Notes: generated by a model not told the origin, from the sequence alone. A DNA stretch of 64,000 nt from Symbiodinium natans (GCA_905221605.1 CAJNDS010002335.1:211887-275886); one strand, 5' to 3'. Shown: positions 24,301 to 34,966, numbered from the stretch's first letter. Program-made: numbers and translations.

Positions 24301-26298
24301 GGCATAGGGGCCACATGAGTCGCCTTGCTAACGTGCGGATATTTCTAACGTTGTGAATGTTATTGGCTCAGAGTGTTCAGAATGACAATGCTGAAAATAG
24401 TACTAAATATTTGTAGTATCTAATTATTATGAATCTTATTTGTATTCTGAACTGCCGCTGAAGTACATCCTGGAGCAACCTGGCAAGAGTCTGTGAAGTT
24501 CAGGTGGGGTGACCGGACCTGGTTGGAGCCACACAGAGTATCGCCCCCTCAGGTGGAGGACGAGGACCAACAGGCCCCGAAAACCCTAAACCCCTTGAGC
24601 CCCTGAATCCCTACAGCCCCTGAATTTCTTCGATGTTTATACAGTGCTTTAAGATCTCTGTAATCACGTTGCTGTGGGCTTTAGGACTTTAGGGGTTAGG
24701 GTCTTAGGGTTCCTAGGGTTCAGGGTTGGCATCCTTGGCTCTCATGCAGGTCCCTAAACCTTCTCCCGCCAAGGAGAACGGGCCGGTGGTGGTAAACCCT
24801 GTGTAAACCCAAAGCCGATTCGGCTTCAAGGCAACGGAAGTTTCAATTCAATGTGGACTTTGTCGGGCCCGCAGGATTTCCGGGACATCGTCAAAGTCGC
24901 AGCCGGGGACAAGTGTTTTGGCGAAGTTTTTCATGTTGACTATCGCCAGCCAAGTAGAGCATTGAGCCCTGAGTTTCCGAGCTCCGACTGCGGCCTACAC
25001 TCCAATTTGCAAAGGAAGGCTCACTTCCCGAAGGGGTGAAGGCCATGTTTTCTGTCAGTTGTGGCGCTCTCGAGACCTAGCATCTACTTGAGAGGTCCCT
25101 TGCTTGCTGGCATTCTGTGCTAGAAGACCCTAACTCCAAGGGCCCCTAAGCAAGGTTCAGCTTCGCACTCACCGCCAGCGGCAAGCTCTACACTTGGGGT
25201 TCCAAGAGCCTCGCCTCGTGTTCACAAAGCATGCTAGTGGGTTTAGCCTCAAACCCTTGAATCAGAACCATAGAAGGTTTGGTGTGATGTTCCCATCAAC
25301 CCTATATGCTTTTAAAGGCCCTGGACAGGATAAGGGCTTCAAAGGAAGTGTGTCAGACATCCGGGCTCTTCCTGCTGTGGAAGTGCCGTCCTCAAGATGA
25401 GCTACGTCAGTTTCTGGTTTGCGGAAGGTTTTGACATGCACCGCCGTAAGCTCCATGTCCTTGCAGCGAGACAGCTTCGTCGACTAAAGTTGCCTGTTTT
25501 CTTTCATCAACCACCCAGCTACCGAAACTCCCCCCCCCCCCACCCCGTGTGCATCTCCGCTCACTCTCGGACTAGCACGAGACTTCAGTTTATCATCTGA
25601 ACTTCCCCCCCCCCCTCCTGTGGAGGATGTGAGAGGCTTCATGTCTACGGCTGCGAATTCCCCACTCGAATGTAGTCATTTTGTCCGTTTGTGTCCAATC
25701 GACAGTACGGTGTCAGTTGCAAATCCTCAAAGCTAAGCCCGAAACCACAACTCCGAAAAGAAGCCCGTGACGCTGATCTCCAAAACCCCTCGCAGCTTTT
25801 TCACCCTTCTCAAAGTCGAGGAGCAGCGGTTGCATGGTCCTCGGCGTGGAGGGCCCCAAGAACGTGGTGGAGCCCACGCTGATCTCCCCCGAGGCACCAA
25901 TCACTAGGGCTCGAGGCCTCACTTTTTAGGGGTTTGGGGTGGGCGTAGGTTCATCAGCGACAGTTGGAAGTGCGGAAAAGACCTAGACTTGTGGGCTCAG
26001 GGGCCTTGAAGGGAGAAGAGCTCCAAGCCAGAAGATTGCGTGCGCCAGCATCAACCATCTCGCTCCGAAGCGGGCAATCTACATCTGCTGTCGAGTTGAA
26101 AAGGAGTCGGGTGCCTTACGCCCGCGGAACCCCCAATTGTGAGAGTAGATGGCCAGGGCTTAGGGTCTAGGGTTTCTGGCATTCCCCACCGGGCCCAGAT
26201 GGAACAAAAAGGGTTTAGGGTTTAGGGCGCAGGTCTTCCAACATCAGAAGATCTTGGACGTCACTGCGGCCAAGGGCCGATGCCTGGCCATCGGCGAT
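18669..26298 (+). CDS. RCC1-repeat (beta-propeller) protein gene, at least ten exons, ends not found
   Basis: Exons recognised in order: 18669-18751, 19569-19613, 21961-21994, 22248-22365, 23000-23102, 24113-24264, 24875-24912, 25155-25217, 25827-about 25895, 26233-26298. Together they give repeated RCC1 blade motifs: LYAYGSNKYNQLG, DGSLWTWG, VACG|AQHTLVLTTDG, GELWVWGRNDYGQLGLG, ACGEHHVVVLTSEG and LTASGKLYTWG. RCC1 propellers act as guanine exchange factors or as binding scaffolds; which one cannot be told. Four junctions were checked for phase and restore the family consensus. Introns carry microsatellites and telomere-like heptamers. The start codon and the last exon were not found; further blades may be hidden in the introns. 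Confidence 0.7.
18949..18973. repeat. Poly-G run, 25 bases
   Basis: Uninterrupted G from 18949 to 18973. Its length makes it a likely site of assembly or length error. Confidence 0.95.
19569..19613 (+). CDS. RCC1 gene exon (blade: CEDGSLWTWG)
   Basis: A 45-bp phase-0 exon between CCCAG|GTG and GCG|GTTTAG. It encodes VCEDGSLWTWGRPSA, matching the D-G-x-L-W-x-W-G strand of RCC1 repeats. A poly-T run and TTTGTAGGG-type repeats follow at once in the intron. Confidence 0.6.
19620..19785 (+). repeat. Poly-T run and TTTRTAGGG 9-mer minisatellite
   Basis: T-run 19620-19648, then about a dozen copies of GGGTTTATA and GGGTTTGTA units, grading into TTTAGGG. The minus frame reads Asn-Pro-Thr repeats, an artefact. 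The unit looks like the telomere heptamer with two extra bases. Confidence 0.85.
20687..20910 (+). repeat. Polypurine (GA-rich) tract
   Basis: About 220 bases, nearly all A and G on the + strand (GAGAGAGA, AAGAAAAGAAAA), with few C or T. It lies in an RCC1-gene intron and could form triplex DNA. Confidence 0.85.
21017..21718 (+). repeat. CT repeat and 650-bp GT/GGTGTGTGT minisatellite
   Basis: (CT)n and CTCTGT units at 21017-21070, followed by GTGTGTGTGG-type units to 21718. All frames stay open across it on both strands, because the repeat has no stop codon; these ORFs are artefacts. It sits in the intron between RCC1 exons 19569-19613 and 21961-21994. Confidence 0.95.
21961..21994 (+). CDS. 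RCC1 gene micro-exon (HGQKIGSVACG)
   Basis: Acceptor TGAG|GCATGG, GC donor GGA|GCAACT. It ends in VACG and is phase 0 at its 3' end, so joining it to the exon at 22248 gives the canonical RCC1 string VACG-AQHTLVLT. That exact restoration is the main support. Confidence 0.6.
22248..22365 (+). CDS. RCC1 gene exon (AQHTLVLTTDGHLYATG)
   Basis: Acceptor CGTAG|GCG, donor CTTG|GTGGGC. Reads AQHTLVLTTDGHLYATG then KGDFGRLGRGDTADEIDFH. This is a textbook RCC1 blade: H-T-x-x-L-T-x-D-G-x-L-Y-x-x-G, then G-x-x-L-G-x-G-D. Confidence 0.75.
23000..23102 (+). CDS. RCC1 gene exon (GELWVWGRNDYGQLGLG)
   Basis: Acceptor CCCAG|GTGCC. Reads AGENFSAAMSQQ then GELWVWGRNDYGQLGLGHQ, the clearest RCC1 blade in the window. 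The 3' boundary is uncertain: a GT donor occurs at 23119, and the frame stays open past 23200. Confidence 0.75.
23709..23736. repeat. Poly-C run
   Basis: C run broken by a single T, intronic. Confidence 0.9.
24113..24264 (+). CDS. RCC1 gene exon (FACGEHHVVVLTSEG)
   Basis: Acceptor CCTCAG|ATA, probable GC donor GAGTG|GCTCGA. It encodes a linker (RFPRLVRSLPSEGHRIVD) and then FACGEHHVVVLTSEGVLFEW. Ending inside the W-G pair fits a phase-2 split of the Trp codon. If the donor is instead skipped, the frame ends at TAG 24305-24307. Confidence 0.7.
24875..24912 (+). CDS. RCC1 gene exon (DFRDIVKVAAGDK)
   Basis: Acceptor CGCAG|GAT, donor CAA|GTGTTT. A 38-bp exon that ends two bases into a Lys codon. 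Spliced to the next exon it reads VKVAAGDKFSFALT, the expected V-A-x-G-x-x-F-S-x-A-L-T of an RCC1 blade. Confidence 0.65.
25155..25217 (+). CDS. RCC1 gene exon (FSFALTASGKLYTWGS)
   Basis: Acceptor GCAAG|GTTC, donor CCTC|GTGTTC. 63 bp, starts one base and ends two bases into a codon. Reads FSFALTASGKLYTWGSKSLA. Phase agrees with exons on both sides. Confidence 0.7.
25827..25895 (+). CDS. RCC1 gene exon (GPKNVVEPTLI)
   Basis: Acceptor GAGCAG|CGG. With the two bases from the previous exon it reads SGCMVLGVEGPKNVVEPTLI then SPEAP. The V-V-E-P-T-L-I segment is the usual inter-blade strand of RCC1 proteins. The 3' end is uncertain: GC donors occur near 25892 and 25908. Confidence 0.5.
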
Positions 26299-26332
26299 GC
26301 TTGATCTGAACAGGGTTTAGGGTTTAGGGTTT
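26214..26332 (+). repeat. Interstitial TTTAGGG repeats flanking an RCC1 exon
   Basis: Two to three perfect TTTAGGG units at 26214-26226 and 26311-26331. TTTAGGG is the telomere heptamer of plants and dinoflagellates. Their placement just outside both exon edges is typical of this window. Confidence 0.85.
26233..26298 (+). CDS. RCC1 gene exon (KILDVTAAKGRCLAIGD)
   Basis: Acceptor GCGCAG|GTC, GC donor GAT|GCTTGA, 66 bp, phase 0. Reads VFQHQKILDVTAAKGRCLAI then GD. It matches the I-x-D-V-A-A-x-x-x-x-x-L-A-I strand before the next D-G-x-L-W. The following blade half was not found. TTTAGGG repeats flank both sides within 25 bases. Confidence 0.55.
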
Positions 26333-26803
26333 GGGCGCTGAATACTGCCTACTTTGAGTATCCCATAACCGTGCATCGCTCGAGTTCCATGCCTCCAGCA
26401 GAATACGATCGGCACGATGCAAACCCGCACACAGCTGAAACGTGCGCATAGTACCAGTATTTCCAGTACTTTAGAAAACAATCCCCTCATAGGCTCGAAT
26501 GTGTGCTGTACATGTATGTACATGTATTCGGCTTGAACTGCCTAATCGTAGCCCCTAACCCCTGAACTCTCAACCCTAAACCCGAAACATCCCAACTCAT
26601 CCCGCCAGTGGCAAACCCTTCAACCATCCAAATCACCCGAAGCCCTCCAAGTGTTTGGTGCACCAAGGAGGAGAGCGAGTACGTGAGCTAGATGCTGGGT
26701 CGAATTCACGTACAGCTTTTTCGGGAGGGTTCAGGGTGTAGGGTTTAGGTCGCCTGAAGCATGTAGGGTTTCCGAAAGTTTGGTGTGTTGTTTGGCTTCG
26801 CAG

Positions 26804-26873
26804 TACCCAGCCCAGGATGCCATGAAACTGGACAGTTGGTGTGCGGAAAATGGAGTCAGTGCGCGGGCTGAGG
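26804..26873 (+). CDS. Candidate exon (YPAQDAMKLDSWCAENGVSA)
   Basis: Bounded by TTCGCAG|TAC and GAGG|GTACTG. The composition is exon-like and an AG acceptor and GT donor are present. No family recognised; it could belong to the RCC1 gene's downstream part or to another gene. Confidence 0.3.
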
Positions 26874-27277
26874 GTACTGTAGGGCTTGGTGGGACGGGCT
26901 TCAGTCAGCGACCGTGATCTTCCGAGGCTCCACTGAGCTTCGTAGCCGAACCCAAAAGCCCGTAAACCCTGAAACCCTGCATGAGACCCAATCTAACAGG
27001 CCGCAGCAGCCCCAATACCATAATCCCCGATACTCGTACTAACCCGCAACCGGAAGTCCTAGAGGCTTCATTTTGCAGGCTTCGCGAGGGGCGACGGGGC
27101 TCAGGGCTTAGGGGATAGGGTCTCTGCATTCCCCCTCCCTCACCCTCCGCAGACCTACACGCCTGCATCCTGAACCTAAACCAAAGACCCTACGTGCCAC
27201 AAAGCGCAAACCCACAACCTACATCCCAGGCCCTAAGCAGTGTTCTGAAGCGTTGCATCCTAACCTGGAACTTGCAG

Positions 27278-27356
27278 GCATTGTGACGGGGGGTGGCTAT
27301 GGGCCGCTGGGGGCCCTCTTTCGTGGCGCGCTGCGTTGGATGGAATCCCAAAAGGG
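27278..27356 (+). CDS. Candidate exon (IVTGGGYGPLGALFRGALRW)
   Basis: Acceptor CTTGCAG|GC; no GT donor, but GC donors follow AAGGG. Reads IVTGGGYGPLGALFRGALRW then MESQK. Gly-rich and exon-like; family not recognised. Confidence 0.3.
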
Positions 27357-28074
27357 GCCTGATGGGGCCTGCAGCGCCTGACCTAGGTATTTCGTCCCCT
27401 GCGCCTAGCCTCGCAACTTTATCCACGCAGGCCGCTGCTTCGGGGGGTGACGTCGCGGAGAGGCGGGTTCAAGGGTTCAAGGTCCCATAATAGGTTTCAG
27501 GGTTTATAGCTTTGTGTGTTCATTCAGGGTTTAGGCTCTTAGGGTTGGACAATAGCCCGGATGCAAAAGGCTCTTAGGGTTCCGGGCTTATAGTGGTGAC
27601 GCTTCGGGTTTAGAGTTTATAGGATCCGTGCTTCATAGAGTTTATAGAGTTCAGTTCGGGCTAGGGTTGAGGTTCCTTTAGGGTTTAGAGGGTTTAGGGA
27701 TTACAGGGTTGTCTTATTCTCACATGCTTGCCGCTTCGCTTAGGTCACTGGTGGCGTTGTTCTGGAGGTTATTTTTCGGTGTGCCGAGGAGTGCTGCAGG
27801 AAATATATCGGGTTTAGGGGGCGGAGGGTGTTTTCCGGTCTCCGAGGGGTTGAAAATACTTAGGGTGAGGAATGTGTCCTCACCTGCTGAAGGGTTTGAT
27901 TTAGGTGCGTCAGTTCTCCACTGTAAACCTCCCTGGGCCCTGAATCATCGATGCCACACGCCGTGTTGGCTTTCGCAGCTGCTTTGAGCTCAAGACAGGG
28001 ACGTTTCCAAGTGCTTAAGGCTTACGGTCCCGGAGCCCTAAATACTTCTTTGCTTACGGTCCGGAGCCTTAAAG

Positions 28075-28145
28075 ACTTCTTCGCTGAACGCGAACCCCAC
28101 ATGCAACGACACTACCCTTCCGAAGGACATCTCGAACTCGGGGCC
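28075..28145 (+). CDS. Candidate exon (DFFAEREPHMQRHYPSEGHL)
   Basis: Acceptor TTAAAG|AC, donor GCC|GTAGGC, ends in phase 0. Reads DFFAEREPHMQRHYPSEGHL then ELGA. The next candidate exon (28225-28280) starts in phase 0, so the two could be joined. Function unknown. Confidence 0.35.
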
Positions 28146-28224
28146 GTAGGCTCAGAAGCCCTAAACTAAGCCCCTGTACAGCCCACACACCCTAAATAAA
28201 CCCCCCTCCCCTGCCTTGCTTGAG

Positions 28225-28280
28225 ACGCTATACCCGGAGACCTATGCAAGTGGTGACGACGCCAAGCCTCCCTCCGCGCT
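28225..28280 (+). CDS. Candidate exon (TLYPETYASGDDAKPPSA)
   Basis: Acceptor CTTGAG|ACG and a strong donor CT|GTAAGC. Reads TLYPETYASGDDAKPPSA. Phase agrees with the exon at 28075-28145. No family recognised. Confidence 0.35.
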
Positions 28281-29164
28281 GTAAGCAATGGAGGACGCCG
28301 GGGTCTGCCCAAAGCCCCGAGCCCCGAATGCTTCCCCCAAGCCCAAGAGCGTGTCCTCAGTTGAGGTGTGGGCCGGGGTTGAGGCATTGAGGCTGATGGC
28401 TTCAGGCTTTGCCGGAATCCTGAAGAGGCGCCCTTGCAAAGGCACCGGCACGCTTCCCATGGTGGTGACGCCGCAAAGGTCCCGAACCCTGAAACAAAGC
28501 TGCAAGCCCACGGCTACAGCAGACTAACATTACATGGAAGGTAGGGTTGTTGATATACCTTCCAAACTTGGGCTCCTTATTAGAACATGCCCCAGCCATC
28601 CCCCACAACAATACAGGAACCACGGCCCGAAGCTCTGAACCTGGCCACTCATCGGCTTTGTGTTGAGGCTGCTGCCGGAGGGTGAGGGTTTAGGGTTATA
28701 AGGTGTTGATAGGCGTTCTATTGGCCCCTGCATCCCAAACCCAGAGGCCCAAGAGTCAAATCACGAGGCAAACCCCCCGTGACCCCCGATCTAAAGGAGT
28801 CGGAGGCCATGGAGGACTGGGATGTCGATGCCTGCCGGGCTTGGCATACTCTGGACTCCCAGGAGGTGGGCTGCGGTGGGGAGTGGGGAGGAGGTTAGAA
28901 GTCTATTCCGGGTGGTTCCCACCAGCACACGGTTCAGTGGGTTTGGTAGTGGCCAAGGTCAGGCCGGACGGCGAAACCTGTGATTTTAACCCTGCTGGGA
29001 GTAATGCAGATTTCGGCCGCAACTCTGTCATATGGCCGTAGGTGGGCGGGGTGCAGAGGACCATGACCGGCGTTCCGAAGGGTCGCAGACCTCGTCGGCC
29101 AGCGGCTGCGCTGCAACCCTGAGTCCTAAGGGCTTTGTAGGATTTTGAATTCCCGTGCGACTAG

Positions 29165-29217
29165 GAAGAAAGGTGTCAAGGACTTGGCTGTGGGTGCTAG
29201 CGACGGTGATTCGTCCG
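29165..29217 (+). CDS. Candidate exon (VKDLAVGASDGDSSG)
   Basis: Acceptor ACTAG|GAAG, donor TCCG|GTGCGT. Reads KKGVKDLAVGASDGDSS. The V-x-D-L-A-V-G-A string resembles an RCC1 inter-blade segment, so this could be a distant exon of the same gene; too short to be sure. Confidence 0.3.
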
Positions 29218-30707
29218 GTGCGTGCCCTTTCTTTGTGACGTGTCTTCACATGACCCTCAACTCAGAACCCTGGGCGCTGCAAGTGGGCGGTGAACCTCTT
29301 AGCCCGAAGCCGAAGAATCAAGCCCAAACCCCGAGAACCCCAAATGCGAAATCTCTTGGCTTGTAGCGAGAGTGGACCTGCGTGACCCGTGTAACCTTCC
29401 CACAGTTCCCTCGCGGGCGTGTGAGCGAAACCTTTGAAACCTAAGCTTCGAGGAGTCCTCGTGAGTGATCATAAACATGTACGGCCCAAAGTGTCAGTAG
29501 TGTCGAAACACTGAAATCCCAATGGCACTAAAACCCCAAACCCGAAACCCTGCACGAAAAGCCCAAGCACCTAAACGGTTTAAGTCTACAAGCACTAGAC
29601 CCGAGGCAAGTATCGCCGCACACGGACACCCAGCTTCGAGGACCTCGTAGGGTTGTGGGATTGTGGCCTCACGGTTGTGGGGCTAAGGGTTCGGCTAAAG
29701 GTTCAGGGGGGGCTTGAGGCCAGAAGCTTTGGGTTTGGGCTTAGGCCAGGGCATCTGAAGTTTTGGGCCTGGTGGCGTGGCCAAGTGGTGCAACTCTCAG
29801 TCTTTTCAGTCAGCTTGATGCCCAAGTACAAACCTTAAGAAATCTGCAGAACGCCTGAGCTGCAGCTGGACGCACTGCGGCTGCTGGCACCAAACTTTCG
29901 ATCCTCGAGAAAGGGGTGTTATTGCTCTTCGTCCAATGGTCGGATCTGTCGATCAGCTGGCCCAGCCACTTCAGTACCAACTCCTGTACCGTTTGGTGGC
30001 ATTGCGAACGTATCTATATGCACCGGCGCCGCTCCGCGTTCTAGACCTCCCCCCGACCGTTAACCCGAAAATCACCACACCACCACGAACGGGAGGGTCG
30101 AGAGGGAAACCTGTCCAAAAAGTTAACAAGTCGCTTGTACCAGCTCAGTGGCTTTTTGAACCTCAGCCCGTCCAGCCTTCCTCCATCCCTTGTGCAAACC
30201 CTGGCCCTATATGTCTGGCCCTATATGTCACGGACTCCCGCCCCCCCTCCCCTGTGATTCATGGTGAGTTTGGGCTTTGGGGCCAGTTCTCCCTCCCGCC
30301 CCCTCTCCCTGGGTCATGGTCTGTGGGGTTTAGGCTTCAGGATTTGGGGTTGTCCCCCCCCCCCCCGCCGAAGGAGCGGCCTACGCCCCCTGCGCCGGCG
30401 CACGCACGGCGCACCATTGCCACAGCTCCACCACTGGGCGAAGGTGGCTTGATGGGGTCTTCAGGGATTCAGTGTTCAGAGGCCCTTGCGCGACAACATG
30501 CATTGGGTACCCAATGTGTTTTTTGCTAGACTTGGACTTAAACGACTTCAAAACTCTAAACGAGGGGGATCTTGGTGGGCTTGGGGGCTTCGGGTTGCTC
30601 CTTGTGGGTAAAGAGGGCTTCGTGCATGAGGGATGCAGAGTGGAGGCAAAAATCTGAGCCAGGAGTTTGGGGCCTGACGAAATATCTGGTATCCTACATA
30701 CTTGCAG

Positions 30708-30741
30708 CGTGCTGTTCAAGCTTTATGATCATTTGGATCAG
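30708..30741 (+). CDS. Candidate micro-exon (VLFKLYDHLDQ)
   Basis: 34 bp between a good acceptor (ACTTGCAG|C) and a good donor (CAG|GTGGGTGC). Reads VLFKLYDHLDQ. No partner exon identified. Confidence 0.25.
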
Positions 30742-32414
30742 GTGGGTGCAAAAGGGGTTGCCTTTCGGTGCGAGCCACCAAAATCTTTCTTCTGGTCTGC
30801 TTCGCTCGTGGCAACAAACCCTTTAAAACCCTTTAAAAACTGCACCCTGGACCTTCACTCCCTGGATCCCGCCAGGTTCGTTGGTGGAGCGGGTGCAAAA
30901 GGCAAGGTAGGGTCCTAGTGGGCTCCAGGCTCGGTCCTGTGTCCTTCCGGGGCTGCAGCATAGCGGTTGAGATGTGCAAGAGTCAAGTAGTTGAGCCTAC
31001 AGATAGGGGGAAGGGTCTCAAGGAGGAGCTTCTTGCAAGGCAGTTGCCAGTACCGGACTTATATTGGACCCTTGCAACTTTCAAGCCCACCCCGCATTCA
31101 GAGACAGACATTCACCTACTGTACAGAGACCAGTTGGGATGGGATCTCAGGAACTCGACTACTCTAATCCCTCGAGGTGGCGCAGAGCCTGCGTGGCACG
31201 GCTTGCTCTGGAGGCACGGCCAGGAGTTGTTTCACAACCGGGGTTGAAGGTCGCGTGTTTTTGTATTAGTCTGCAGGATGCGAAAGGGGATCTCCGCTAG
31301 CTTATAATTTCAGAAAGGGTTTCGGAGTTTACGATTGGGCCGAGGGCTCTGGGTTTAGAAGGATGGAACATTGGCTGTGATTAATAGCAAATTTGGTTTA
31401 CAGGCTTTCGGGCTTCAAACCTTGGCAAGAGGTTTAGGACAGCCACGCGGCTTTAGCCTTTAGAGCTCTCCGGAGAAACTTTGATTCACCGATAAGGTCT
31501 CGCCACCACATTCTCGGGAAGGCTGAAGGGTTTGGGGTGTCGAGCCGCCCAGCAGAGGTTGGGACCACTGAGCTGGTACTCAGGAGTGGGTACTTGAGTT
31601 GTGCATGGAGACCCTGTCCAGGAAGGCATCCCTTGCTTTCCGAGAGCGTCCGGCGCGCGGGGGAGCGCCGCCAGCCAGGCCGGAAGAGAAATCTCAGTTG
31701 AACCTACTCGTGCTTAATCGGCCTGAGCCTTCGGTCGACCTGGTTTAGGGCTCAGGGTATGGGATCTGTAGGTCACTTCACCATACTTCAGCTAAACGCG
31801 ATTAGAGAGCCCTCAACGTCCCGAGGCACTCTATCCCTTTTCGGTGGGAATGTGCGCGGAGTATTCTTTGAGCCTTGAAATTGGGATCGTCTACACCCTC
31901 TTTCACAATCACTTCTAAGGTGCAGGCACCATGAATGGAACATACCCAAACGTTCTTGTCGGGCTGATGTGTGTAGGTCTCTCCGAACCCTCGAACCGAG
32001 CTGCGCCAGCTCGTGGCACGCCTACCAGAGACGGGGAGTGGGGGAGGGGGGCATCGCTTTGTACCATTTACCCTCCCCCCCAATTTGTGAGCGCCCATCC
32101 TTCCTGCACGGGCTGCAAGTGCAACCGCTGTGGTCACCAAGGTAGCAACGAACGACCACAAGGCCATCGCATCGTTCTGCTGCCCAAGGCCATCGAAGAA
32201 ACACCCCACTGGTGCTTGAGGGGCAGTGCGGGAGTGCATCACAGGTCTTCCCGGGATAGCATGACAAATGTGTTCAGGCATAGGTTGGTTTGGCCATTCT
32301 ATTGAGCACGGGGGCACAAACTTCCCAGGAAGAATGTGCAAGCTGTGCAAGTACTGCGGGGCTCGAACTTGTGTGTCACCAATCATTCAATGTTCCCACT
32401 TCCCACCTTCGAAG
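30742..32414. other. Spacer or intron; two Cys-rich frames of doubtful status
   Basis: Contains + frames such as CTGCKCNRCGHQGSNE near 32100 and CKLCKYCGARTC near 32338, which could be zinc-binding exons of the gene ending at 32771. A minus frame of 194 codons (31802-32386) covers the same bases. Neither is decisive. Confidence 0.3.
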
Positions 32415-32771
32415 GCGAGCGTGAAGCCGCGAACTCCGGTCGGCGCTGCACCTGCCCGGCCGACGAGCTTGCCGATTAGGTCATCGGCTGTGCTTCCCCG
32501 ACGCGTGAAAGAAGAGGATCAGGCCTCGCCGAAGTCAAAGCGGGAAGCGATTTCCCAAGCGCTCCTCCGAGCGTCGCAGGCCTTGCGAAAGCTGGCAGAG
32601 AGGGAGGAAACTGGGCCAGAGAGGGCACCGGGTGCCGTGCGCACCAACTCGCGGCTCGTCCGGTTGCAGGCCCCGTCCAAGGAGTCCAACACGAGGTCGC
32701 CGAGGTCGCGGTCCCGCTCGCCGATGCGGCAGCCAGTGAGGCTCCGCAGCCGCGAGGAACGTCGCCGCTGA
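32415..32771 (+). CDS. Terminal exon of an Arg/Ser-rich protein
   Basis: Acceptor TTCGAAG|GCG, phase 0, 118 codons to TGA 32769-32771. Begins ASVKPRTPVGAAPARPTS, has a helical charged middle (AISQALLRASQALRKLAERE), and ends in an RS-like tail (RSPRSRSRSPMRQPVRLRSR). This composition suggests a nuclear RNA-processing factor, but no folded domain is seen, so the role is inferred only from the tail. GC-rich, free of telomere-like heptamers, unlike the flanks. Upstream exons are not securely identified. Confidence 0.55.
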   Translation, partial: ASVKPRTPVGAAPARPTSLPIRSSAVLPRRVKEEDQASPKSKREAISQALLRASQALRKLAEREETGPERAPGAVRTNSRLVRLQAPSKESNTRSPRSRSRSPMRQPVRLRSREERRR

Positions 32772-34966
32772 GCGGAAAAAGGCAACCCTGCCGTCACAGA
32801 AGTTAACAGTACCACCTCCGATGTACAGGAACCCTTTGCACCGGAACCCATTGAAACAAAAGCATGCGAAGAACCACATCTTCTAGAGCACGGCAACCTA
32901 CCAGACATCTCCAAGCGCTTATCGAAGTTGCAAACCCTGCTTTACAAACTGCATTGTACATGGGGGGGGACTTACATGGACCGTGCCTAAAGTTTAAAGG
33001 TACCTACCTACACAGCGTCGTTGAGTTGAAGTTCAAGTTCGCGACTTGGGGATCTCAATTACTTGCAGAGGGTTTAGGGTTGAGGGAGGGGTTTAAGCAT
33101 AGGATCCAGAAGTTTCAAACTCCCTAAAGCCCCCCAAAACACCCGTGCCACCCCCGGCCACCCCCGGCCCTACTCAGCCCATGACTTCTTCAGGGCATGC
33201 AGGGCCGGGGTGGAGTGCGTTTGGGAGGAAGTGGCTGGGCTCCGAGCCATGGTATTTGGGCTGAACAGACTTCTGTGGCAGGGAGTAGACATCCGCAGTC
33301 AACACCCGTGCTTCGTCTGCGTCCCGGATCTTCGAAGTTCCACATGAAGCCTATATAGTGCAGATCCTGAAGTGTCTCTGAGCTATTTCTTAGAAAGGGG
33401 CCTCACTTAGCAGGATGCGCCGAGAAAGCCCTCTCAGTTAGCCAGGAAAGAAACGAGTCTGGGTTGCATGGTAGGATGTTCCTCGCTGCCATGGCTGTGT
33501 TCCGACATGGAGCTGAGAGGCTTCCTTCTCCAGCGGTTTTAGGATGGTAGATGTGGAGTATGGGCCACAGCCTGCACCCCACAGCCGAGAGCCTGGGCGA
33601 ACAGGCCATGAGCTGGAAGTGCCACTTGGCCTGCCTGAGGCACGTCAACTCTGAGCCAAACCCTTATGAATACCTTATAGCGTTGTTGTTCCGAATTGCG
33701 TTTCTATAGTTTGACGGAGTCTGTAATCATTAACGGCACATCGTGTTGTGCTGTAGCCCTGGGCCGTGAAGTCCTCGTATCCTGATGATCGCTTCCCGCG
33801 GAATTGTGAGGAAAACAGTTGCCCCCAACACCGAAGGCTGGGACCCTTTTGTTAAGGAGGGGGCACGCCAATGAGCATCTGACATTGTCGTACAAACCCC
33901 CAGCCCAGCGAACCGCACCTCGCCCTCTCCCACCACCCACCCACCTTCACCCCAACCCGACCCCGAGCACAACCATTCGTTCAATCGTTCGTTCATTCGT
34001 TCATCCTTTGCTGCATTCATCGACGCTTGGGCGAGTCCGACTCGCAAGTTGCTACTCACTTGCGTCGTAGGTGCGAAGAGAAGTATGGAGCAGACCAGTT
34101 GGGCAATTTCTCAGCAAGCTGGAACGAGAAACCCCGACAGAAGAACCCTAGAAACCAAGCAACACTTTTCAAGAGACATGCCCGGAAAGTTCGGATGGCC
34201 CACGGCGCGTTGCCAAAAGCGAAATACCAACACCATCACCAACACTCTAGCCAAACCCAAGGATCAACGTCCACATGACGGGCCGGGCCCAGCGTCGGGT
34301 GGCGCGGCATGCTGCGGCGGCTCGCCTGGGCCAGGCAGGGCGGCTCTTGCGCGTTCGGGTTTCGGGCCGTTACTTTGCTTCAGCGACAAGTATACGTTGT
34401 TTAGTATGGGATGTGTTCAGGGCTGTGGGCTCGGGGGTCGGGGTCGATTGGTTGACGCTTCTTGATTGTCTATAAGAAGTAGACGTTTGCGTGTGTTCCT
34501 TGCGATTGTGGTTGCGTTACAGTGCGAGTCCATGCCGGTGCTGGCGATCCACAGTACTGCCGTTGAGTGTTCTCGATTCATGGGCCGGTCGCGTTGGTTT
34601 TTGCGTGCACATGTGTGTGTGTGTGTGCGCACGCGCGCAATTTTCGTGTTTGTGGTTGTTGTCGTTGTGCTTTCTTGTTTCTTGTTGCTGTTCCAGCAGT
34701 TGTTCCTTAAAAGTTCCTCATAATGTGCCCGGTATGTGCCTTTTCTATGTGTTTGTGTTGAGCGCGACGAGAGTGCAGTTCTGTAGCTCTGGTGTGTGGC
34801 TCCCCAACGGCCAGGTTTCGCCCACTTTGGGGGCAGAGGCAGTCTCGGTGGAGGAGCCCTTCGAGGCAGTGGTCTCCAGTGAGGATGAGGCGTGGGTGTT
34901 TTTCAAAGTTGCTAGGAAGTGTGGAATTAACCCACGGAAACCATACCACACCACAACACTGAGGAG
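32772..34966. other. Spacer, no supported gene
   Basis: Short unrelated frames. One, ending VSVEEPFEAVVSSEDEAWVF near 34840-34905, could be an upstream exon of the RING gene but has no clear splice link. A short GTGT/CGCG run lies at 34613-34638. Confidence 0.4.

Noticed and set aside
31802-32386. 194-codon minus-strand ORF
   Set aside because: No recognised domain, overlaps + Cys-rich frames leading to a supported + terminal exon; left uncalled rather than chosen.
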